The notes under the pieces: model-generated
Database searches by the model: none
Seen by the model: the letters and a program-made list of their open reading frames with translations, nothing else
Told to the model about the DNA's origin: nothing
Origin: Phytopseudomonas flavescens
Lineage (GTDB): Bacteria > Pseudomonadota > Gammaproteobacteria > Pseudomonadales > Pseudomonadaceae
Direction of reading: 5' to 3'
NCBI RefSeq assembly: GCF_900100535.1
Contig: NZ_FNDG01000016.1
Span: 81,927-145,926 of the forward strand
DNA: 64,000 bases
Part shown: positions 24,296 to 33,337 of the stretch, piece after piece
Numbering within the stretch: the first letter of the stretch is position 1
Layout: each line of letters starts with the position of its first letter
Position numbers and translations under genes: made by a program

Positions 24296-26740
24296 ATGAA
24301 ATCCGCATTGAATTACCCTGTGCTGTCATTGGCGCCCGCCCTGCTGGCCGGCTACCTGATCAGCCCGGCCGCTGCCGTCGCCGCACAGACCGACGACAAG
24401 CTGGATACGGTGATCGTCACCGGCTCGCGCGGCAGCGAAGCACGCACGGTGACCACCAGCCCGGCGCCGATCGACGTGATCGACAGCAGCCAACTGGAAA
24501 AGACCGGCTCCAGCAGCCTGCGCACCGCGCTGCAGAAGACCCTGCCTTCGTTTTCCCAGCGTCCCTCGGGGCCGTCCAACGACAGCATTGCCCGCCCCTA
24601 CAGCCTGCGCGGCCTCAATGGCTCGAACGTGCTGGTGCTGGTCAACGGCAAGCGGCGCCACAACAGCTCGGTGATCAACCTCGATTCCACCGCGGCCTAC
24701 GGCACCAACCCGGTGGATCTCGACCTGATCCCGATCAGCGCCATCCAGCGCATCGAGGTGCTGCGCGACGGCGCCTCGGCGCAGTATGGCTCGGACGCCA
24801 TCGCCGGCGTGATCAACATCATCCTCAAGCAGCAGGACAATGGCGGCTCGCTGAGCACCCAGTACGGGCAGTACTACAAAGGCGACGGCGACACGCTCAG
24901 CCAGACCCTCAACAAGGGCCTGGCCATCGGCAGCGAGGGCGGTTTCCTCAACCTGTCGCTGGACGCCAAGTCGCAGCAGACGGCGGTGCGCTCCCAGGAG
25001 GCCACCGGCAACCTGTACTTCCCCGGCGACGCGCGCAACGACACGACCAGTCGCCATGTGCAGCGCAACGGGCTACCCAAGATCAAGGGCTTCAACCTGG
25101 CCTACAACGCCGAACTACCGCTCGGCGACAACCTTTCGCTGTATTCCTTTTCCACCTTCAGCCAGCGTGACGCCCGTGGTGGGCAGAACTTCCGCCGGGC
25201 GAACTCGACCAATATCATCCCCGAGATCTACCCGGACGGAACCGCACCCTTCTACACCCTGGAGGAAACCGACTACCAGGTCGCGGCTGGCGCCCGTGGC
25301 CTGCTGGCCGACTGGTCGTGGGACCTGAGTTCCACCTTCGGCCGCGCCGAGGGCCAGGCCGGCGCCGACGAAACCCTCAACGCCTCACTCGGCCCGGCCA
25401 GCCCGACGCGTTTCGACACCTACAGCAACCTGTTCGACCAGTGGACCAGCAACCTCGACCTGAGCCGCCCGTTCGAGGTCGGTCTGACCGCGCCGCTGCA
25501 GGTCTCCTGGGGCCTGGAACATCGCCATGAGCGCTACAAGACCGAATCCGACGACGTGCTGTCATGGATCAACGGCGGCTACGTCTACCCCAGTGGGCCG
25601 CTGGCCGGCCAGCCGGCAGCGGTCGGCGCCCAGGGCGCCATCACCCTGACCCCGGAAGACGCGGGGCAGAATTCGCGCAACAGCTACGCCGCTTATGTGG
25701 ATCTGGGTTTCGAGCCGACCGACAAGCTGTTCCTCGGCGTCGCCGGACGCTTCGAGAAATACGACGACAGCGCCGGCAACACCACCAGCGGCAAGCTCTC
25801 GGCCCGCTACGCGTTCACCCCGGCCTTCGCCCTGCGCGGCACCCTGAGCAATGGCTTCCGCGCCCCCTCGCTGTCGCAGTCCACCTATGCCCAGACCGCC
25901 AACCAGTACACCAGCGTGAATGGCGTGGCGCAGTTCGTCGAGGCCAAGACGGTGCGGGTCGACTCGCCCCTAGCCCGCGCCCTCGGCGCGGAGGACCTGA
26001 AACCGGAAAAATCGCGCAACATCAGCCTCGGCCTCAGCTGGCAACCGCTGCCCCAGGCCAGCGTCACCCTGGACGCCTACCAGATCGAGATCCGCGACCG
26101 CATCGCCCTGACCGGTTTTCTCTTCGGCGACGGCGTCGACGATATCCTGCTGGCCAACGGCTACCGGGAAGGCTACCGCCTGAAATACTTCACCAACGCC
26201 GCCGACACCACCACCCGCGGCCTGGATCTGGTCGCCGACTACCGCGTCGACCATGGCCGCTACGGGCGCGTCAAATACGGCCTGGGCTTCAACTACAACA
26301 AGACCGAACTGGACGGTATCAAGCAGACCCCGGCCGCCCTCAGCGCAGTGGGCAGCGACCTGCAACTGTTCGACCGGGTGGCCCAGGGCTACCTCACCGC
26401 GGCCAACCCGAAGACCAAACTGATCCTCAGCGCCGACTGGCAGATCGACCGCTTCACCGTGAACGCCAGCGTGACCCGTTACGACAAGGTCGTCGCCCGG
26501 GACGCCAGCCCGCAGTACGACGTGACCTACGGCGCCAAGTGGCTGACCGATGTGGAAGTGACCTACGCGGCAAGCGACGCGCTGGACATCTCGGTCGGCG
26601 CCAACAACCTGTTCGACGTGCGCGCCGACGACAACGCCTTCCCCAACGGCGACATCAACGGTTTCCCGCGTTTCGGCAGCATCTCGCCGTTCAACCCCTA
26701 TGGCGGCTACTGGTACACCCGCCTCGCCTACAACTTCTGA
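24296..26740 (+). CDS. TonB-dependent outer-membrane receptor (copy 2)
   Basis: An 814-residue outer-membrane transporter, paralogous to the receptor at 12165. The start at 24296 follows GAGGGG and gives a signal peptide ending near AAAVAA. The plug is seen as YSLRGLNGSNVLVLVNGKRR and IQRIEVLRDGASAQYGSDAI near residues 90-150, and the barrel ends in YWYTRLAYNF. The plug domains of the two copies are nearly identical at many stretches, while the extracellular loop segments differ, so the two may take different ligands. By eye the whole chain has no Cys and no Met after the start, which is exceptional for this length. Confidence 0.88.
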   Translation: MKSALNYPVLSLAPALLAGYLISPAAAVAAQTDDKLDTVIVTGSRGSEARTVTTSPAPIDVIDSSQLEKTGSSSLRTALQKTLPSFSQRPSGPSNDSIARPYSLRGLNGSNVLVLVNGKRRHNSSVINLDSTAAYGTNPVDLDLIPISAIQRIEVLRDGASAQYGSDAIAGVINIILKQQDNGGSLSTQYGQYYKGDGDTLSQTLNKGLAIGSEGGFLNLSLDAKSQQTAVRSQEATGNLYFPGDARNDTTSRHVQRNGLPKIKGFNLAYNAELPLGDNLSLYSFSTFSQRDARGGQNFRRANSTNIIPEIYPDGTAPFYTLEETDYQVAAGARGLLADWSWDLSSTFGRAEGQAGADETLNASLGPASPTRFDTYSNLFDQWTSNLDLSRPFEVGLTAPLQVSWGLEHRHERYKTESDDVLSWINGGYVYPSGPLAGQPAAVGAQGAITLTPEDAGQNSRNSYAAYVDLGFEPTDKLFLGVAGRFEKYDDSAGNTTSGKLSARYAFTPAFALRGTLSNGFRAPSLSQSTYAQTANQYTSVNGVAQFVEAKTVRVDSPLARALGAEDLKPEKSRNISLGLSWQPLPQASVTLDAYQIEIRDRIALTGFLFGDGVDDILLANGYREGYRLKYFTNAADTTTRGLDLVADYRVDHGRYGRVKYGLGFNYNKTELDGIKQTPAALSAVGSDLQLFDRVAQGYLTAANPKTKLILSADWQIDRFTVNASVTRYDKVVARDASPQYDVTYGAKWLTDVEVTYAASDALDISVGANNLFDVRADDNAFPNGDINGFPRFGSISPFNPYGGYWYTRLAYNF

Positions 26741-26789
26741 CCCCTTGATCGCCTCCGGCTCAGCTGGAGGCCAACCCGTGGAAAATGCC

Positions 26790-28118
26790 ATGAGCACAGC
26801 AGACAAGAAGATCATTCTCGGCGCCTTCGTACCCGGCGTGTTGAGCGGTTCGGCCTGGCGCCTGCCGGAAGCGCCGAAAGACACCTTTCTGGACTTCGAC
26901 CATTACCGCTACATCGCCGAGAAGCTGGAAGCCGGGCGCTTCCATTCACTGTTCTTCAACGACACGGTCAAGGTCGACCTCGACCCGGGCCTGGAGAAAG
27001 GCGCCAACAGCGTGCGCTGGGATCCGTTGATCCTGGCCCCGGCCCTGGCCCTGGTGACCCGGCACATCGGCCTGATCGCCACCGGCAGCACCACCTACAA
27101 CGAGCCCTACAACCTGGCACGCAAATACGCGTCGCTGGATCACATCAGCAAGGGCCGGGCGGGCTGGAACCTGGTGACCTCGCTGGGCGGTGGCGAGAAC
27201 TTCAATCGCGCCGAGCACAGCCAGTACGGTGATCGTCACGAGCGCGCCGAAGAGTTCTTCGACGTGATCAGCGGTCTGTGGGACAGTTGGGGCGAAGACG
27301 CCTTCGTGCAGGACAAGGCATCCGGCACCTGGCTGGACCTCGACAAGCTGCATGTGCTCGACCACCAGGGCAAGCACTTCCAGGTCAAGGGACCACTCAA
27401 CGTGGCCAGGCCGATCCAGGGTCACCCGGTGATCGCCCAGGCGGGCTCCTCGGAGGCTGGCATCCGCCTCGGCGCCCGGGTTGGCGAACTGATCTTCACC
27501 GCCCAGCAGACGGTCGAGGAAAGCCTGGCGTTCTACCGCACCATCAAGGATCTGGCGGCAACCGAGTTCGGTCGCTCGGCCGAGCAGCTCATCGTACTGC
27601 CGGGCATTTCGCCGGTGGTCGGCAAGACCCTGGCCGAGGCCGAAGCCAAGTACGAGCGCCTGCAGGAGTTGCTCGACCCGAAATCCTTCCTCAGCCGCAT
27701 CTCGCGTTTCGCCAGCCTGGATTACGACCTCTCCGAACTGCCCTTCGACGAGGTGGTGCCCCTGCCGCCCGAGCAGTTCAGCACCGACAGCCACCCCAGC
27801 CGGCAGAAGCTGGTCTACGACCTGATCCGTCGCGAACGGCCGACGGTTCGCCAACTGTTCAACAAACTCACTGCAGGCGGCCATCGCGTGCTGCTCGGCA
27901 CCCCGCAGAGCATCGCCGATGACCTGCAGCACTGGTTCGACAGTGGCGCCGCCGACGGTTTCAACGTGATGTTCTCCGGCCTGCACGCCGGCATCGACGA
28001 TTTCGTCGACGGTGTCGTACCCGAGCTGCAGCGCCGCGGCGTGTTCCAGCGTGAATACACCGGCACCACCCTGCGCGAAAACCTCGGCTTGCCCTATCGG
28101 CAGAACCGCCACCGCTGA
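26790..28118 (+). CDS. LLM-class flavin-dependent monooxygenase, NtaA family (copy 5)
   Basis: A 442-residue luciferase-like monooxygenase. Marks are YASLDHISKGRAGWNLVTSL near residue 110, GPLNVARPIQGHPVIAQAG near 205 and LRENLGLPYR at the end. The family start MSTADKKIILGAFVPG begins at the ATG at 26790. A GTG at 26778, seven bases behind a GGAGG, would add four residues and has the better ribosome site, so the true start is not settled. It differs from copies 1, 2 and 4 in the middle section. It has no Cys and two Met. It lies between TonB receptor 2 and the peptide-type ABC importer, 17 bases before the latter. Confidence 0.86.
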   Translation: MSTADKKIILGAFVPGVLSGSAWRLPEAPKDTFLDFDHYRYIAEKLEAGRFHSLFFNDTVKVDLDPGLEKGANSVRWDPLILAPALALVTRHIGLIATGSTTYNEPYNLARKYASLDHISKGRAGWNLVTSLGGGENFNRAEHSQYGDRHERAEEFFDVISGLWDSWGEDAFVQDKASGTWLDLDKLHVLDHQGKHFQVKGPLNVARPIQGHPVIAQAGSSEAGIRLGARVGELIFTAQQTVEESLAFYRTIKDLAATEFGRSAEQLIVLPGISPVVGKTLAEAEAKYERLQELLDPKSFLSRISRFASLDYDLSELPFDEVVPLPPEQFSTDSHPSRQKLVYDLIRRERPTVRQLFNKLTAGGHRVLLGTPQSIADDLQHWFDSGAADGFNVMFSGLHAGIDDFVDGVVPELQRRGVFQREYTGTTLRENLGLPYRQNRHR

Positions 28119-28135
28119 CCTGACGGGAGACCTCC

Positions 28136-29734
28136 ATGACACGCCGCCCTCTCTTCTGGACGACGACCCTGGCACTGGCCGTCGGCCTGGCTGGCTGTGG
28201 CGACCCGGCGCCGCCAAGCGACACCCGCTCGGCGGCCAAGGCACCGGCACACGGCGGGATACTCAAGGTCGCCTTCGACGGTGACCCGCTGTGCATCGAC
28301 CCACACCAGGCCGGCAACAACACGGCGCTCAATGTGGGGCGGCAACTGACCGACTCGCTCACCGATCAGGATCCGCAATCCAGCGAGATCGTGCCCTGGC
28401 TGGCCGAGCGCTGGGAAATCAGCGAAGACTCGCGGCGCTTCACCTTCCACCTGCGCGAGGGGGTGACCTTCAGTGACGGCACGCCGCTCGACGCTGCCGC
28501 GGTCAAGGCCAACTTCGAGGCGATCATCGGCCTCGGCGCCCTGGCCACCCTCGGCGGTACCTATCTGTCCGGGCTGCAGAGCATCGAGGTACCCGAGCCG
28601 TTGACCCTGGTGGTCAGTTTCAAGCAGCCCAACGCCCAGTTCCTGCAGGCCACCTCGACCATGAGTCTGGGCCTGTTCGCCACCAGCACGCTGCAACGCT
28701 CCAGCGAGGAACGCTGCCAGGGTGCTCTGGTCGGCTCGGGCCCTTTCGTACTGGACAGCTTTACCCATAACCAGAGCGTGAAGCTGTCACGCCGCGCCGA
28801 TTACGCCTGGCCATCATCCCTGGCAGGCCATCAGGGCCGTGCCTGGCTCGATGGCATCGAGTTCGTGATCATTCCGGAATCGGGGGTGCGCCTGGGCAGC
28901 CTGCTGTCGCGGCAGATCGACGTGAATACCGGCGTGGCGGTGCAGGACGAAGGCATTCTCGAGGCGCAGGGCATCCCGTTCATCGCTCGCCCCAACCCGG
29001 GCATCGTCTTCAACCTGGCGCCGAACGAGTCCCGCGAACTGCTCAAGGAAACCGCCGTTCGCCAGGCCCTCAACAAGGCCATCGACCGCAGCGAACTGCA
29101 GGGCATCATCTCCCGCTATCAGAAGCCCGCGACCTCGGCCCTGGCCAGCAGCACGCCGCTGTATCACGACCTGTCCGGGGCGCTGCAGCACGACGCGCAA
29201 GGCGCCGCAAGGCTGCTCGACGAGGCCGGCTGGCAACTCGGCGCCGATGGTATCCGTGCGCGGGATGGCCAGCGCCTGTCGTTCCGGGTGGATTACTGGC
29301 AGGCCTCGACGCCGGTGCTGGAACTGATCCAGCAGCAACTGCGCCAGGCCGGTATCGAACTGCGCCTGAACAAGACCACCATCAGCCAGACCAGCGCACT
29401 GCAAAGCGAAGGCGACTACGACCTGTGGTTCTTCAACCTCACCCGTGCCGACCCCGACGTACTGCGCACGGTGTTCTTCGCCTCGGGGCGCAACGTCAAC
29501 AAGCGTCCGTTTTCGGAGGTCGACGAAGTGCTGCAGGCGTCGGCCTCGGTACTCGATGCGGGGCAGCGCCGCGAGCTGATCCAGCGCGCCAGCCAGTTGC
29601 TCGTCGAGCAGGGCCACATCCTGCCGCTGTACGAATCGGCCACGGTGACGGCATTCGGCAAGCAGGTTCACGGCCTGCATTACGAGGCCTCCACCCGCCT
29701 GCAATTCTTCGATACCTGGCTGGAACCACGATGA
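28136..29734 (+). CDS. Peptide-type ABC transporter substrate-binding lipoprotein (family 5)
   Basis: A 532-residue periplasmic lipoprotein of the DppA/OppA/NikA family. The signal peptide ends in the lipobox LAGC near residue 21. Family marks are WLAERWEISEDSRRFTFHLR near residue 85 and FSDGTPLDAAAVKANFEAI near 112. Family members bind peptides, glutathione, nickel chelates or sugars. Given the neighbours, a sulfur-containing peptide, glutathione conjugate or thioether is plausible but not shown. The TGA overlaps the permease start (ATGA). This begins a complete four-gene importer. Confidence 0.87.
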   Translation: MTRRPLFWTTTLALAVGLAGCGDPAPPSDTRSAAKAPAHGGILKVAFDGDPLCIDPHQAGNNTALNVGRQLTDSLTDQDPQSSEIVPWLAERWEISEDSRRFTFHLREGVTFSDGTPLDAAAVKANFEAIIGLGALATLGGTYLSGLQSIEVPEPLTLVVSFKQPNAQFLQATSTMSLGLFATSTLQRSSEERCQGALVGSGPFVLDSFTHNQSVKLSRRADYAWPSSLAGHQGRAWLDGIEFVIIPESGVRLGSLLSRQIDVNTGVAVQDEGILEAQGIPFIARPNPGIVFNLAPNESRELLKETAVRQALNKAIDRSELQGIISRYQKPATSALASSTPLYHDLSGALQHDAQGAARLLDEAGWQLGADGIRARDGQRLSFRVDYWQASTPVLELIQQQLRQAGIELRLNKTTISQTSALQSEGDYDLWFFNLTRADPDVLRTVFFASGRNVNKRPFSEVDEVLQASASVLDAGQRRELIQRASQLLVEQGHILPLYESATVTAFGKQVHGLHYEASTRLQFFDTWLEPR

Positions 29735-30732
29735 TCGCGAGCACTTTCTGGAACCTGTCTGCCGCCACTCGACGGCGCGTCCTCGCTCAGGGCTACGGGC
29801 TGCTCGCCCGCCTGGGCCAGGCGCTGTTCGTGCTGTGGGCAGCCTTCACGCTGTCGTTCGTGATTCTCTACGCACTGCCGAGCGACCCGGTGACCATCAT
29901 GCTCAGTCAGAGCGGCGAGATGAGCGCGGCGGATCAGGCGCAGATCGATGCCCTCAAGGCCCGCTATCACCTCGACGAGCCATTGCCAGTGCAGTACACC
30001 ATCGCCTTGTGGCAGGCCCTGCAACTGGACCTCGGCACCTCGATCCAGAGCGGCAAGGCCGTCACCCTGACACTCTGGCAGGCGCTGCCCGGCACTGCCG
30101 CGCTGAGCGCTGCGGCACTGTTGCTGGCGATTCCCGCCGGGGTTGGCCTGGCGCTACTGGCCAGCCTGGTGCGCAATCCGCGGAGCCAGGAGACCCTGCT
30201 GGCACTGCCCTCGGTGGCGGTTTCCCTGCCCACCTTCTGGGTCGGCCTGCTGTTGCTGCAGGGGCTGTCGTTCCGCATCCACCTGTTCCCGGCCATGGGC
30301 AACCAGGGCCTCGCATCGCTGGTGCTGCCAGCCTTGACCCTGGCGATACCCACCGCGGCAGTGATCGCCCAGGTGCTGTCACGGTCCATCGCCGGGGTGA
30401 TTCGCCAGCCCTTCGTCAGCGCCTTGCGCAGCAAGGGTGTCAGCTGCCGCCGCGTGCTGTTCGGCCATGTGCTGCATAACGCCTCGATTCCGCTGCTGAC
30501 CCTGGCTGGCGGCATCATCGGCAACCTGCTGGCCGGTGCGGTGGTCACCGAGACGGTGTTCTCCCGAGATGGCATCGGTCGCCTCGCCCAGGGCGCCGTG
30601 GCCAGCCAGGACATCCCCATGGTGCAGGGCGTGGTGCTGCTGGCGGCGCTGATCTACATCCTCGTCAACCTGCTGGTGGACCTGCTCTACCCCCTGCTCG
30701 ACCCCCGCATCAACCTGAGGAAGACGCCATGA
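29731..30732 (+). CDS. Peptide-type ABC transporter permease, DppB-like
   Basis: A 333-residue inner-membrane permease. The N-terminal membrane helix FVLWAAFTLSFVILYALPSD is followed by the periplasmic domain typical of DppB (SGEMSAADQAQIDALKARYHLDEPL) and five further helices. The EAA loop lies near FVSALRSKGVSCRRVLFGHV. The frame stays open far upstream, but that part lies inside the binding-protein gene; the ATG at 29731, overlapping the binding-protein stop by four bases, is the natural start. It pairs with the DppC-like permease next to it. Confidence 0.87.
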   Translation: MIASTFWNLSAATRRRVLAQGYGLLARLGQALFVLWAAFTLSFVILYALPSDPVTIMLSQSGEMSAADQAQIDALKARYHLDEPLPVQYTIALWQALQLDLGTSIQSGKAVTLTLWQALPGTAALSAAALLLAIPAGVGLALLASLVRNPRSQETLLALPSVAVSLPTFWVGLLLLQGLSFRIHLFPAMGNQGLASLVLPALTLAIPTAAVIAQVLSRSIAGVIRQPFVSALRSKGVSCRRVLFGHVLHNASIPLLTLAGGIIGNLLAGAVVTETVFSRDGIGRLAQGAVASQDIPMVQGVVLLAALIYILVNLLVDLLYPLLDPRINLRKTP

Positions 30733-31580
30733 GCAGCCTTTCACCCGTGGCCCGGACGAGCCTTACCTTGTGGCCGTGGCGCCTGCGCCCCGTGTTGCTG
30801 GCCAGCCTGCTGGTCCTGGCGCTGGTGCTCGGCTGGGCATTGTTCCCCAGCCTGTTCACCCGCATCGACCCACTGCTCGCGGTGCCGGCCAAGGCCCTGC
30901 AAGCGCCTTCCGGGGAGCACTGGTTCGGCACCGATCACCTGGGCCGCGATCTGTATGCGCGCACCGTGCATGGCGCCGGTCTATCGTTGCGCGCCACCAC
31001 CCTGGCGGTACTGATCGCGCTGCTGGCAGGCGGCGCCCTGGGCCTGCTTTCGGGCTATTTCTCCGGCCGTGTGGACGCCCTGCTGATGCGCCTGATCGAG
31101 GTGCTGATGGCCATACCTTCGCTGCTGCTGGCCATGGCGGTGATCACCGTACTGGGTTTCGGCACCCTCAATATCGCCCTGGCCGTGGGCCTGTCGTCGG
31201 TGGCGACCTTCACGCGGATGACCCGCGGTGAAGTGCTGCGCTGGCGCGCCAGCACCTTCGTCGAAGCCGCCATCGCCAGCGGCGTCGGGCACTGGAGCAT
31301 CATTGGCCGGCATATCCTGCCGCACGCAGCGGGGCCGGTGCTGGCACTGGCGGCCCTGGAGTTCGGTGGCGCGGTACTGGCGGTATCGGCACTGAGCTTT
31401 CTCGGTTTCGGCGCACCGCCACCGCAACCGGAATGGGGCCTGTTGATCGCCGAGGGGCGCAACTTCATCGTCGCCGCCTGGTGGTACACCACCCTGCCGG
31501 GGCTGGTGGTAGCCGCCGTGGTGCTGGCCGCCAACCAGCTCGCCCGCGCCATGCAGAAAACCTGGGGAGACCAGCGATGA
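30729..31580 (+). CDS. Peptide-type ABC transporter permease, DppC-like
   Basis: A 283-residue inner-membrane permease. The DppC mark HWFGTDHLGRDLYARTVHGA lies near residue 60, and the EAA loop EAAIASGVGHWSIIGRHILP near 180. Six helices are apparent. It overlaps the stop of the first permease and the start of the ATPase gene by four bases each (ATGA at both ends), so subunit synthesis is tightly coupled. Confidence 0.88.
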   Translation: MSSLSPVARTSLTLWPWRLRPVLLASLLVLALVLGWALFPSLFTRIDPLLAVPAKALQAPSGEHWFGTDHLGRDLYARTVHGAGLSLRATTLAVLIALLAGGALGLLSGYFSGRVDALLMRLIEVLMAIPSLLLAMAVITVLGFGTLNIALAVGLSSVATFTRMTRGEVLRWRASTFVEAAIASGVGHWSIIGRHILPHAAGPVLALAALEFGGAVLAVSALSFLGFGAPPPQPEWGLLIAEGRNFIVAAWWYTTLPGLVVAAVVLAANQLARAMQKTWGDQR

Positions 31581-33202
31581 GCCGCCCACTGTTGAAGGTC
31601 AGCGGGCTGTCGATCGACTACCTGGACGCGACAGGCGCGCAGCCCGCCACCCGGGACATCGACCTGCAGATCGGCCGCGGCGAATTCGTCGCCATCGTCG
31701 GCGAATCCGGCTCGGGCAAATCCACCACCGCATCGGCGCTGATCGGCCTGCTGGCGGACAATGCACGCATCAGCGCCGGCACCATCGAGTTCGATGGCCA
31801 GGCCATGGAGCAGCTCGACGACCGTCACTGGCGGCAGTTGCGCGGCACCCGTATCGGCTTCGTGCCTCAGGACCCGGCGCTGTCTCTGGATCCGGTGAAG
31901 CGCATCGGCCAGCAGGTCATCGAAGCCCTCACCGTACATGGCGTACCTCGCAACGCGGCGCAAGCACGCAGCCTGGAAGTGCTCGCCCAGGTCGGTTTGC
32001 GCGATGTCGAGCGGCTGGCCCGGCGCTACCCTCACGAGTTGTCCGGCGGCATGCGCCAGCGTGTACTGATCGCCATCGCCATGGCCAATCACCCGTCGCT
32101 GATCATCGCCGACGAACCGACCAGCGCCCTGGACGTTTCGGTGCAGCGCCAGGTGCTCGATCACCTGCAGCGCCTGGCCCGCGAACAGAAGATCGCCGTG
32201 TTGCTGATCACCCACGATCTGGGCGTGGCCATGGACCGTGCCGAACGGGTGATCGTCATGCAGCAGGGGCGGATCGTCGAGAGTGGCAGCACTCAGGATA
32301 TCTTCCTGCGCCCTCGTCACCCCTACACGCGTCGGCTGCTGGATGCCGCCCCCAGTTTCACCCAGGCGTTACCAGACAGGCGCCAGGTTCCCGCGAGCGA
32401 GGCGCCGCTGCTCAGCGTACGGGGGCTGAGCAAGCAATTCGCCAGTTGGCGCGATGATCTGCCGCCGGCTGTCTCGCAGGTGTCATTCGACATCCAGCGA
32501 AGCACCACGCTGAGCCTCGTCGGCGAGTCCGGTTCGGGCAAGTCGACCACCGCGCGCATGATCCTGCGCCTTGAGCAGGCGACTGCCGGTACGGTGCTGT
32601 TCGACGGCCAGGATGTGCTGACCCGCGACGCAGCCCGGTTGCGTGATTACCGCCGTCGCGTGCAGGTGGTCTATCAGAACCCCTACGCCTCGCTGAACCC
32701 GCGTTTCACCCTTGAGCAGATCATCTGTGAGCCACTGCGCGCCTTCGCGATTGGCGACCGTACCGCGCAGCGACAACGGGCAGCGACCTTGCTGCAGCGC
32801 GTCGGCCTGCCGGTCGCGCTGCTGGGCAGCCGCCCCGCCCACCTGTCCGGCGGTCAGCGTCAGCGGGTGGCGATAGCCCGGGCACTGGCCCTGGAGCCGC
32901 AACTGCTGATTCTCGACGAGCCACTTTCCGCCCTGGATGCCTCGGTGCAGAAGCAGATTCTCGACCTGCTGGCCGAACTCCAGGAGGAACTGGGCCTGAG
33001 CTACCTGTTCATCTCCCATGATCTGGCAGTGGTGAGGCAGATTTCCGATCAGGTGGTGGTGATGCAGGCAGGCCGGATCGTCGAACAGGGCCCCGCCGAG
33101 CAGCTGTTCCGCGCGCCTGCCAGCGCCTATACCCAGCGCCTGCTCAGCGACGTGCCCGGGCAACGCTACCTGGACAGCCTGCATTTTCAGATCGCTATAT
33201 AA
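31577..33202 (+). CDS. Double ABC ATPase (DppD-DppF fusion type)
   Basis: A 541-residue ATPase with two complete nucleotide-binding domains in one chain, as in GsiA and YejF, instead of separate DppD and DppF proteins. Domain one has Walker A GESGSGKST near residue 39, signature LSGGMRQR near 157 and Walker B LIIADEPTSALD near 177. Domain two has GESGSGKST near 317, LSGGQRQR near 421 and LLILDEPLSALD near 441. The first domain ends with the oligopeptide-type tail HPYTRRLLDAAP. It completes the importer begun at 28136. GsiA-type fusions often import glutathione, which is consistent with a sulfur role but not proof. Confidence 0.9.
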   Translation: MSRPLLKVSGLSIDYLDATGAQPATRDIDLQIGRGEFVAIVGESGSGKSTTASALIGLLADNARISAGTIEFDGQAMEQLDDRHWRQLRGTRIGFVPQDPALSLDPVKRIGQQVIEALTVHGVPRNAAQARSLEVLAQVGLRDVERLARRYPHELSGGMRQRVLIAIAMANHPSLIIADEPTSALDVSVQRQVLDHLQRLAREQKIAVLLITHDLGVAMDRAERVIVMQQGRIVESGSTQDIFLRPRHPYTRRLLDAAPSFTQALPDRRQVPASEAPLLSVRGLSKQFASWRDDLPPAVSQVSFDIQRSTTLSLVGESGSGKSTTARMILRLEQATAGTVLFDGQDVLTRDAARLRDYRRRVQVVYQNPYASLNPRFTLEQIICEPLRAFAIGDRTAQRQRAATLLQRVGLPVALLGSRPAHLSGGQRQRVAIARALALEPQLLILDEPLSALDASVQKQILDLLAELQEELGLSYLFISHDLAVVRQISDQVVVMQAGRIVEQGPAEQLFRAPASAYTQRLLSDVPGQRYLDSLHFQIAI

Positions 33203-33337
33203 CATCCATAAAGGACATATTATAAATAACGCAATATTCTTTAATTTGATTATTAACTTAGCATCAGCAGGTATTTCACACGCGCATGGCAGGCCCCCTA
33301 AGGTACGTCATCCGCGCTTGAACACAGGAGATGGGAA
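33203..33337 (+). promoter_or_regulatory. AT-rich gap before the nitroreductase gene
   Basis: The 135 bases between the ATPase stop and the nitroreductase start contain a run of mostly A and T (about 33205-33260). It resembles the islands at 5.1, 6.85, 16.95 and 21.9 kb, and probably holds a promoter, but I could not choose reliable hexamers. No terminator is evident. Confidence 0.4.

Noticed and set aside
28136..33202. Nickel importer (nik) as identity of the peptide-type ABC operon
   Set aside because: No nickel enzyme or NikR-like gene is near, and the fused double ATPase is not the nik arrangement; the ligand stays open.
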